Source: Lunularia cruciata
Lineage: Eukaryota > Streptophyta > Marchantiopsida > Lunulariales > Lunulariaceae
Direction of reading: 5' to 3'
NCBI GenBank assembly: GCA_948567375.1
Contig: OX419755.1
Coordinates: 35,221,001 to 35,285,000, forward strand
DNA: 64,000 nt
A program made the translations under genes and the position numbers. Below are positions 55,750 through 64,000 of this stretch, piece after piece. The notes beneath the pieces are model-generated. The model saw only the letters and a program-made list of their open reading frames with translations, searched no databases and was not told where the DNA came from. Every line of letters starts with the position of its first letter. The stretch's first letter is position 1.

Positions 55750-56067
55750 TCAAGTATCGGTAACTGCAGTCGACAGTCTGTAGGGTCTTTCCCTAATACC
55801 CCAAGTTATCTTATTTTCGAAATTGCTCGAGAATCGAATCAATATACCATGTTTTGTTGCTAATGGAACAATTTCCACAATGCGAGCGGCCGCGTAGAAG
55901 AGTTCTTCAACCTTCGGGATAGACGACCCAGGTGATGAGTCATCGTAATGATGCATTCGAGGTTTCAATTCCACCGCCATTCCCATCATTGCGTAAAAGC
56001 ATGTAAGGAAGGCAGGATCGTTTCTTACAATGCACATGATCGTTGCCGCATGAGCACTGTCGTACAT
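55750..56067 (-). pseudogene. Open frame downstream of the oxidase pseudogene
   Basis: 105 codons from an ATG at 56067 (MYDSAHAATIMCIV), with CFYAMMGMAVELKPR and SIPKVEELFYAAARIVE. No family recognised. Composition resembles the oxidase region more than the retroelements, so it may be the remnant of an old host exon. Confidence 0.35.
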
Positions 56068-56469
56068 TGATCAGATTTGAAGTTTATTTATGAATCCACG
56101 AGGAAGGTGAGTCTCTTGTATTCAGCTGGTCGAATTCTAATGATACAACTTTGTGTTGCTGAACCGTGATCGAAGGCTTTGAAAGCTATGCAACTGTAGA
56201 TGCTGGAGACAACTCGGCTCAGACAGATGGTACTGGTAGGTTCCTGAATCTCGTGAGGGGCAAAGTCGTTGACCTGGTGGTTTACGGGAGATGGTATGGA
56301 CATCAGCAGGCATCTCAGTGTATCTACAGTCATGTATATTTACTAGCAGATTCTGAAGTCCATCGAGTAATAGATTCCTCGTGGAAATGATTCTGCCTCT
56401 ATCGCAAGAGTCTACACTAGGCCAACGAGAAGTTCAAAGACAACATCATGATTATCTTCGGAGGTTGAA

Positions 56470-58369
56470 TTAGAGTTCCTTGTGAAAGATTTCCTTCTCC
56501 CGCTGGTGTGGGTACTGTACTTTGCACACATTGTATTCAGGGAACGAAACAGATGGTTGGCATCTGAAGCCATCCGCGCAGTGGGAGTCCTGCTTGCAGT
56601 AGCACTTGCGTTTCAGAGCACACTTGTCCTCGTACACAGGGCCACGTCTCTCGAGCACGCGATTCAGAAGCTCAGATTCGAAAACCTTGAGAGGATCGTG
56701 CTCCTCGCGCAACTTGAGAAACTTGACCATGTTCTGTTCCGGAGAATTGTCCCGCACATGGCAGTCGTGATGCGAAAATATGCGCTGCGTGTTCTTCCCC
56801 CAGTGAGGCCTGGCCCCATACTTGCAGATGCTCAGCTGCTCGATCACCTCGCTAACGTGGTCCAATTTGCTGGGAGCATGAGGATGCAAACTCGAAGTAA
56901 AGAACGCCACCATAACATACACCACAGGCTCGTCCCAACCCGTGTTTGTAGCCGTCAGCAGTTCGCTGCTCTTTTCCCAAATCGAAGCCAGAAGTACCCC
57001 GGAGGCAGACAAATTCTCTCCACTTTGCCTTTCCCTTACTTTAACTCGAGATGCTTGCGTTTTTCGGCGTGCTCTGCTTCGATAATGTGCCTCACATCCT
57101 TCACCCATTCGTCGAAATCACTTAACTTGATGGTGAACTCATTGTCCTCCACGGTTGATCCGAGAACATTGTGATTCCAGAGACATCGCGGGTAGCACTC
57201 CTGCGCAGTGAACACGTGCGAAGTCGGGATGGTAGCGTTCTCTAGGATGAGGTCTCCCTCACGGAAAAACGGTATGTGTATGAGGTCATCGGACAGAGCG
57301 CAGGTCTTTGCGTTCAGAAGGTCTGCGTCCGGTGCGGAGTCATCCAAGTCTGCGGCGTAAGCGGCCATGTGATTTGTCATAATCGTACCAGTGGCTTGGG
57401 TGACGCTGTCCAGCATAGCTCACCTTCCTTTGGGGTAAACGGGATGGGTTTGATCTCCAGGGACGGGCGCTGAGAGGTAGAGAGCTCGGTAGAAGTGCAA
57501 GTCGGGTCTCCAAAAGTACAGGATGTGAGGGGTTTGATGCTGCAGTTGATGCTTGACATCCGCAACGATGTTCGAATCATCTATCTTCCAGACATATCCG
57601 AGTCATGGCATCCGGACCCAGTAACTGTAACGTTACCTCAGACAATACTCCAAATAGTCCCAGTCCGCCGGCTAAAGCTCGGATTTCGGACAGTCCTTGC
57701 TCATCTCCATTTTCGCTCGTGATAATGTGCCCACTGCTGTTAACCCACTTGAGCCCCATGACTAGATCTCCGAGTGCACTGTCGAGTCCAGCACCGGTAC
57801 CATGAGCGGATGTAGCGATCAACCCACTGACTGTGAGGTTTCCATAGACTCGCATCACTCCCACAGGCACTGACATGCCATTTGCGACCACAGCGTCTGC
57901 CAAATTCTGCACGGTCATCCCAACCTGGACTGTCAACCTGTGCTGTTGTGCATCGACCGCTAAGATACGGTTCATACGATGCATGAGGATGACTACAGAG
58001 TGGGTATCCGGACCACCATTCTTCACTCCCGAGTTTTCACCATATTGCATTTTGGTGCTGGCGCTCGTGCCTGTGCAACCTATGCCACTGGAGCCGTGAC
58101 AGCCTCTACGCGTTGGCCGCACCTTAAAGGGACGGCCGGAGTCGTGGAGGTTTTTCATGATTCTGCTAATGTCTTTTGTACTGTCAGGCTCGGCGTGCTC
58201 ATCGTACATGCACTTCATCAGTCCATACTCTGCATAGAGTGTGTTGGAGTTGAATTTACCGTCCTGCGTGAGAGCTTCGCTTGCAATCAGATCTACTTCC
58301 ACTGGCTGCTTCCACTGGCCCAATCTTTGTGATTGCAAGCAGCAGGAGCACTCCGAGTAGAAATTCCAT
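56470..58369 (-). pseudogene. L-gulono-1,4-lactone oxidase-like pseudogene
   Basis: ATG at 58369 opens a secretion signal (MEFLLGVLLLLAITKIG). One base out of frame, the FAD-binding part follows (58310-57590): NTLYAEYGLMKCMY, GCHGSSGIGCTG, LIATSAHGTGAGLDSALGD and GLFGVLSEVTLQL. Next comes DDSNIVADVK and FWRPDLHFYRALYLSAPVPG (57590-57435). Then QECYPRCLWNHN near 57190 and FTIKLSDFDEWVKDVRHI near 57120. The ALO-type C-terminus has ICKYGARPHWGKN near 56820 and ends with a Cys-rich CYCKQDSHCADGFRC near 56580. The family oxidises aldonolactones to ascorbate-type products and is secreted in plants. Four frame changes (58330-58310, ~57600, ~57430, ~56965) and a TAA at 57034-57036 break it. One (57431, AAGGTGAGC) could be a splice donor, so an intron-containing gene is a weaker alternative. 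Confidence 0.85.
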
Positions 58370-59226
58370 GGTCGAGTTAGGAAACTGCACGAACGGCTGA
58401 AGCTAGAAGATCAATCGTGTTTTCTCATCGGATACAACCAACTTATAGGTAACTGGAATTGCAGGACCCACTGGGCAGCACCTATCGATTCTCCAAAGCC
58501 AAGTATTCCTGAGCCGACAGTCTAAAACAGAAAAAGCTTATCCTGAGCTGACATCCATTCCCCTTGTACTTTTGATTTTCGAAATTTATAAAATTCTAGA
58601 TCAGCCGAGGGGCGACCATAGCTGTGCTTGTGAGTTCAGTCTCTGTTGTAATCTGGATTAGTGTAATATACCGCTTATCCTCCATCGCATTTACCAAACA
58701 TAAGCGCCGAATAGGTACTTCGGAGCTGAAATGAATGGCATTGGTTTCAGCTGTCTAAGATCATGCTCATAATCTGGAACGGACTGTCGTGCTACCCACT
58801 TTACATTGCAGTAGAATCTGATTCGAACACCAGCTAGAGTCCTGAAGTGGAGTGACAGCTGATCCGGATCCTTACATCTCCATTGAAACTAAAGAAGACA
58901 GACCGATGTAACCTTTTACAGTTTGTGCCCAAAGGCAGAGAAATTTCAATTCGACGGGAGAGTCGTTAATTTTCATCCTCATTTGAAGATCACCACGAAA
59001 GTAAATATGATGATCCATCGTAGATCTAAAAAACTCGTAAGGGCGGTCGCTGCGTTTGATCCCGCACTATCAAATCTGCACTATTGCACCACCTAAGATG
59101 ATGTGAACGATGCAATTCGTTGTGCACCTGCAGCCGATGTAGTACTTAGACATGCTTGATTGATTGGCGGATTCCACTTGGGAATCTCCAAGCCCAGAAG
59201 TGGAATCCCACCTGTCTTACGACCGT
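58370..59226. other. Upstream of the oxidase pseudogene, nothing recognised
   Basis: No coding pattern or repeat recognised. It should hold the former promoter on the minus strand, but I see no convincing TATA box. Confidence 0.5.
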
Positions 59227-59515
59227 ACCGAAAGAAAAAGGCGACCGCGTAGGAAAAATGAAGGATGGGAAGACCCCATCAAGCCGTACAAGGGAGAGAA
59301 AAAAAGTAGAGAACTCAAATCTGAGCTTCCTCTGTCTGTAGCGGCACTTCCACCGACCACGCTGACCCGTCGACGTTGGTGCGCGCACAGAATAGCAGAA
59401 AGAGAGAAAAGTGCGACTGCGTAGAAAACACTAAGGGTGGGAAGACCCATCGTAGTCGTAGAAGGGTGAGACAAAATAGGTAAAACGGGGCTAAGCCCCC
59501 AATAGAGTTCAAAAA
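59227..59515 (+). repeat. Dispersed repeat H, two adjacent copies
   Basis: Copy one (59236-59313) reads GCGACCGCGTAGG, GATGGGAAGACCCCATCAAG and AAGGGAGAGA. Copy two (59405-59515) repeats GCGACTGCGTAG, GGTGGGAAGACCCATCG, AAGGGTGAGACAAAATAGG and ends with GTAAAACGGGGCTAAGCCCC. Reverse copies are at 62644-62770 and 63172-63290. Confidence 0.75.
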
Positions 59516-60459
59516 GAGAGTTTATCATGTTAGGCGTCCGAGTCTAATGCCATATCCCATATAATTCCAAAGTTAGAGGAACAAAGAGGTGACTTCTCGA
59601 GACATACCCTATACTTGAGACTTTGTGAGTTATTGTTGCACTCGCTGCCTATCCACGAGGATGTGTAATCATTCCCTCCAAAACTGTATCATGTGTAAAG
59701 TTTATAATCATGACATCTACTATTGTCACCTGATCATCTCGGACCAAGTATAAGTCTGCCCTGACACATATCGTCTATAAAACATTCGAATGTTTCCTCT
59801 AAGCCAAGTATACACTCTCTTGTGCCATAGTAAACACTTTGTCCATAATAACATCATAGGTAGTTATACTCTATCTTCCAAAAGGACACCATGTTATATG
59901 GATGGTTGTTACATCTAGTGTAGAACCATACTCACTAGTGAGTAATGAAGATGCATATGGGTAAATCAAATCTAAACTAAACCTCCTCGTAGTAGAGAAA
60001 GTAGTTTGTGCGAGTCAAAATACTCTAATGTACGGTCAAGCTAGGATCCAAGAGTATATACCTTTGCCGGAGCAAGAGTGAAATATACTCTAATGGCTTG
60101 AGAAAATGACGAATCAACTAAGAGAGAATGTAGCATATATGCACAAGGTCTCTCTATCCAGGAAAACTATAAACCTATAATCCAAACCAATGAGAATGAA
60201 ACAAAAGATGAAAAATTTCCATGTGCACATGGGATAGACTATCTATCATTTATCACAATAACATAAGGAGAGAATCCACTTCTGCACAGCATCAAGATTG
60301 GAAATTTATCATGCCTTGCAAGAAGAAGTCAAGAGTTAACATGACAGCTTCGATAATATGGGTACGAAATATCTATCTCACTACACTTAAGATGTTGGAA
60401 CAACTAGTATGCTTTACACACCAAGTTATTTATATATCCAATACATATTTAAAGAAGTA
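59516..60459. other. Intergenic, nothing recognised
   Basis: AT-rich, no open frame with a motif. The 79-codon frame at 60221-60460 has no recognisable feature. Confidence 0.5.
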
Positions 60460-60879
60460 GTGAGCTGCTATTCACCACTCACCTTTCGCTATTCACCACT
60501 CACCCCCTAGTTTAAAGAACCCCCCTGCATTTTTGTTGCGTTCCTATTGGCTGCATGGAAAATGAATGGAAAATGCCATCTAAAATGAAGACTGAAATAA
60601 GGCGAGATTTAATGAATTTATACCAAGCGAGAGCTTTTTAAAATCAACTTCGACATCTAAAACACTACTTACATCACCATGGATCGTTATCAACAACTTA
60701 CCACCACAACCTATACTAGTCTTGAGGTCGCCCGCGCTGCTCTAAATTCAATCTTTGCCGACGAAGGCTACATCGTGACTGTTTTACACTGCGTCGGGAA
60801 CAAGGGAAATGCGCAGGAGTTCTTTAAACTAGGGGGTGAGTGGTGAATAGCGAAAGGTGAGTGGTGAATAGCGGCTCCC
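60460..60879 (+). mobile_element. 420-bp TIR element with 8-bp TSD
   Basis: Inverted ends of 61 bases (60460-60520 and 60819-60879) match almost perfectly. Each contains the phrase GCTATTCACCACTCACC twice. AAGAAGTA stands on both sides (60452-60459 and 60880-60887). The size and TSD fit a non-autonomous hAT- or Mutator-like element. It carries a start of a possible transposase (see next entry), so it looks like a deletion derivative. Confidence 0.9.
60679..60846 (+). CDS. Truncated transposase-like N-terminus inside the TIR element
   Basis: 55 codons from ATG: MDRYQQLTTTTYTSLEVAR, then AALNSIFADEGYIVTVLHC, ending in the right inverted repeat (FKLGGEW, stop). The pattern 'SLE.AR.ALN.I..DEG..V' reminds me of the N-terminal start of FAR1/MULE-like transposases, from memory only. 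GC-rich compared with its surroundings and free of stops. It would encode a short peptide without catalytic domain. Confidence 0.45.
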   Translation: MDRYQQLTTTTYTSLEVARAALNSIFADEGYIVTVLHCVGNKGNAQEFFKLGGEW

Positions 60880-60887
60880 AAGAAGTA

Positions 60888-61308
60888 TTATTCTCGTTCT
60901 AGTGAAGCCCGTGCGTGTCCCCTAGAGACAACTGGCGGAACGGGAGTAAACCCAGAAAACTTCCTAAACAAGTCCGTCAACTGATTTAGTTCTTCGTCTA
61001 AGTCTCTAAACGCCGTCGATACTTTAACTTCCCGACTGTCACGTGCCAAAAATTCATTTGTCACCGTCCATCGCTTTTCCGAAACACCAAAATCCGATCG
61101 CCCATCAAACCAGGCCTTTAAAGATCACTCCGGATTCCAAATCTATTACTTCGACTTGAGACCCCGCGAAAGAAAACACCCTGTCCTTCATAACATTCGA
61201 ATCAGACTGCCACATGCTAGTGCCCATTTGTCTATCTACGCAACACCAGAATCCGACACTCTACTAAAGACCGCTTGTGGTGCCGCTAAAGACCACACCG
61301 AAAATTAA
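60888..61308 (+). pseudogene. Open frame right of the TIR element
   Basis: From the TSD onward one frame reads YYSRSSEARACPLETTGG, with one stop near 60981. It then continues SSSSKSLNAVDTLTSRLSR, FSETPKSDRPSNQAF and LRPRERKHPVLHNIRIRLP to a TAA at 61306-61308. Not recognised. Base composition is coding-like, and the frame has no own ATG. It could be a piece of the parent transposon or a gene exon into which the element inserted. Confidence 0.35.
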
Positions 61309-62390
61309 ATCTGTTAGAGATACAGATATCCTCCGAAGTCTCATATACTCTCTTGGGCTCCATTATTATGATACATGCCACACCACTTTGGCGAGGATGA
61401 ATCAGCCGTTGGGTTTTTAAGATCTCATCCAATTCAAAGGGAAGCTGTTAATTGTTGTTAACAGGTGACTCCCCTTTTGAATAATGGAGATACGGCAGCT
61501 AGTAGTAGGAGGAGATAGGACTTTTGGTGAACCAAAAAACATGCAAACGTAAGACCGACATGAATTCAGCTCTTCAAGTTGGGTCCTCGTCGAGGTAATG
61601 AATATATCGGTGGTGGTACGACAGAGACTTCTTCAGGAGCTATAAAGAGGAGAATGAAAGTCTTTCCAGCTCGTAATATTGTCAATGGTAGGAAATTATT
61701 TATCAACGAATAGCGAGGACTATTCTTGGGACCACTAGCCAAGGAGATAAGTGGTGAGAAATATATAGGAAAAGGAAAAGGAGATCTTCAAGTGGTAAAA
61801 AAGAGGAGAATGACAAAGTGGTAGAAAAGAAGAGAATGACAGTCTTTTCAACTCGTAATATTATTTATGATATATGATATAATATTGTATGTGATAAACT
61901 ACTCGAGGAGTACCTATTAACAACCGCAAAACAACGGGAAAATAGGAGTTCAGAATACTAAATTGCAGAAAAATTTTATAGTCGTCATTTCCCATGAATA
62001 ACAATCTTACTTCTGCGTAGAAACACAACCTGCAATACAGATGTCATTTATAAACAAAACAAGAAAACTTGTAACCTAGAATAACCACTGTTGCTCCTTC
62101 TTAATTCTTGGCCATATCTTCGTAGTTTCTTGTACACTGTGTAATACAGACTTTAACTTGCCAATAGTGACAATAACAAGGACAAAATATCTTTCCATAT
62201 CGAAAATGTATCTTATCTCAAATAAGTAATAAGTTTATGTATATGCTCCAATTATCTTCTCACTGTAGATCAACCTCTTTTCTTCTCTTAGTTCGTTATA
62301 AGTTTGTCTAAATTCCTTTTATACATACACCATTTTACTATTATGTATATGGTTCTTCGATGAGTCGCAGACGCAAAGCTCTCGACTAAC
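61309..62390. other. Intergenic, nothing recognised
   Basis: AT-rich. A short duplication GAGGAGAATGA..AGTCTTT..AGCTCGTAATATT occurs at 61650-61680 and 61807-61862. No gene seen. Confidence 0.5.
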
Positions 62391-62393
62391 AGC

Positions 62394-62530
62394 GGACTGT
62401 CTAACAAGCCAAAGAACACGAGATCACGAGATACTTTGTGGGTCCGAAAGGCCGGGGACAGTCTGACAACCCCAAAGAGCACGAGAACACTTCGTGAGTA
62501 CTAAGGGGCCGGGAAACTGTCTGACATGAC
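62394..62530. repeat. Two ~60-bp tandem units
   Basis: ACTGTCTAACAAGCC..AAAGAACACGAGA and ACAGTCTGACAACCCCAAAGAGCACGAGA, each closing with GGCCGGG, followed by a third start AACTGTCTGACA. Locally GC-rich. Confidence 0.75.
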
Positions 62531-62643
62531 AGGGGGACTTTAAAGAAACAAAGGAAACAAAATGAAAGAAAAGAAAAAGTGATGAAGGCAATGTGTAGTT
62601 TTGCTTGTGTTTTACCATATCGGTATGGTATCGGTAATGTTTT

Positions 62644-62770
62644 AAATTATCGGTAGGGCAAATTTTTCATATAGACTCTAGTGGGTCTTAGTTCCATTTT
62701 ATATTTTTTTGTCTCTCCCTTTACGGGCTTGATGGGGTCTTCCTTTCCTTCATTTGTTCTACGCAGTCTC
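62644..62770 (-). repeat. Dispersed repeat H, reverse copy
   Basis: GGGCAAATTTTTCATATAG, then TCTCTCCCTTTACGGGCTTG and GGGGTCTTCC, reverse complement of the 59227-59515 copies. Confidence 0.75.
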
Positions 62771-63171
62771 CTTTTCTTTTCTTGTTTTGCTTGTGTTTTA
62801 CCCATCCCTTGGATGTGTAGTGTACGCCATAGTAGGTCGCAAGGTCTCCAAGTATAGGGGCATGCAAAGAGTGCACTTCTTTGTTCCTTTAGCCTTGGAG
62901 TTATATAGAACAATTGAGTTATATGGAGCGATGGACACAACGTTCTACACATTGGTCAAGGAGTGTGTGAGAACTTATCATGTTATGTGCCAGGGATACC
63001 ACTCTCACTCTCATACTTTGTAGTATATTTTAGATAGCGTGTGTCCATTGTTCTACAGAGGACAATGGCAGGTGCAATCTATAGGAGAGCAATCACACTA
63101 GGTGATGCTTCTTCGGATACTCCAGTTGTTCGTAGACCACACGATTTGCACAGCTCAAATATCTTAGGTGC
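62771..63171. other. Intergenic, nothing recognised
   Basis: Contains an 89-codon plus frame (62754-63023) with no recognisable motif. Confidence 0.45.
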
Positions 63172-63290
63172 AATAGGGCAAATTTCTCATATAGACTCTA
63201 TTGGGGCTTAGCCCCATTTTACCTTTTTCATTACTCCTTGTATGGCTTGATAGTGCCTTCCCATCCTTCATATTTTCTATGCGGTAGTCC
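63172..63290 (-). repeat. Dispersed repeat H, second reverse copy
   Basis: GGGCAAATTTCTCATATAG and CTATTGGGGCTTAGCCCC. Nearly the exact reverse complement of 59486-59513. Confidence 0.8.
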
Positions 63291-64000
63291 TTCAAAGTTT
63301 TGCTTGTCTCATCTTTTTCATACAAAGAACTAACTCTAGTAGTCTTGAGTTTAATAAGAGAGTACTTGAAATTAGAAGGGGTACAAGTTTTAAAACCATT
63401 TTTATAGAGTATTGGTACTACGAAATTTTCTCATAGGGTAGGGTTTTTTGTGAGATTGAAATCAAGTTTCTAAATTACTAGCATTTGCACCGTTATTTTT
63501 TCTTAAGAAAAGAATCAGAAGCACATAAAAGCGTCTTTATATAAAACCGAAAAGAAAGGATATTAGAAGTATTGAATATGAAAGGCACATTAGAGAATTT
63601 ATTTATTAACCTTTAAATGAACATAAGTAGGACAAAACATTATAAAAAAAAAGATTAAAAAAAAGACAATTTTGGGATGTTTGAAAAATGTATAAATCAA
63701 AGAACACGTTCTCTTATGGTGTAGGACAAAAAGTATAAAACATATTTGGATATAAATCATAAAATGCATTTATAGTAATGCTTATTTTTTATTCTTTGAC
63801 GATGTTTTCAATTTATTCCTCAGCAAGTTTCAAAGGAAATAAGTATTTTAATCGGACGCTCACCTGATTATATTTAAAGTATTCATTTACTGAATTCTCA
63901 AAGAAAACTCTAAGTAGATTAAAAAAGTTAGATACTGCATGAACTTATAGAAAATTGTGGAGATAAAACAGAAGCCAAAATTCACAATGGATTATTCTAA
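63291..64000. other. AT-rich end of window, nothing recognised
   Basis: Several A- or T-runs, no gene, repeat or element end recognised. Confidence 0.5.

Noticed and set aside
57377-57580. Separate small gene on the minus strand
   Set aside because: It is an out-of-frame reading of the oxidase pseudogene; the correct frame gives FWRPDLHFYRALYLSAP.
1-64000. CRISPR array, prokaryotic operon or phage
   Set aside because: No regularly spaced repeats of CRISPR type; introns, LTR elements and plant-type proteins throughout.

Overview
Nuclear DNA from a green (streptophyte) eukaryote. It is AT-rich, intron-containing and dominated by LTR retrotransposons. A plant-type receptor-kinase fragment and a plant-type gulonolactone-oxidase pseudogene point to a land plant. 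The nature of the retroelements would also fit a bryophyte, lycophyte, fern or charophyte alga. I cannot name the species. I found no intact host gene and nothing prokaryotic.

The main system is a Ty3/gypsy family (here 'A') whose polyprotein carries a C5-cytosine DNA methyltransferase domain between protease and reverse transcriptase, and a canonical PHD finger at the end of the integrase. Two copies show both extra domains. A1 (+ strand) is old and spread over 1053-30700. A2 (- strand, 6563-16172) is younger and inserted inside the RNase H region of A1, with an AAGAG target duplication. Both copies are broken by stop codons, frameshifts and deletions.

Layout. 1-1052: gag and 5' LTR of a second gypsy family (C2). 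1053-30700: A1, split by solo LTR B1 (1080-1623), an unclassified 2-kb insert (3668-5647), A2, solo LTR B2 (16754-24243, itself split by Ty1/copia element E, 17418-24156, TSD AGAAG) and element D (24499-28625, TSD CTCAT, containing a solo C LTR). A1 in turn interrupts the RNase H of a minus-strand copia element F (30701-34025). 34116-45891: copia element G, interrupted by a complete gypsy C element (C1, 35028-40627, TSD TAGAG, LTRs about 98% identical) and by two solo B LTRs (41170-41754; 43964-44560, TSD TCATC).

45892-64000 is a lower-repeat flank. It holds a lectin-type receptor-kinase fragment, a PIF/Harbinger-like transposase pseudogene with a recognisable intron, unknown possibly spliced and coiled-coil ORFs, a gulono-1,4-lactone-oxidase pseudogene (56470-58369, minus), a 420-bp TIR element with an 8-bp TSD and a truncated transposase-like start, and a small dispersed repeat. 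Relative ages follow from nesting: F, then A1, then its inserts; C1 is among the youngest. Coordinates of degenerate domains are approximate, because many lie in several frames.
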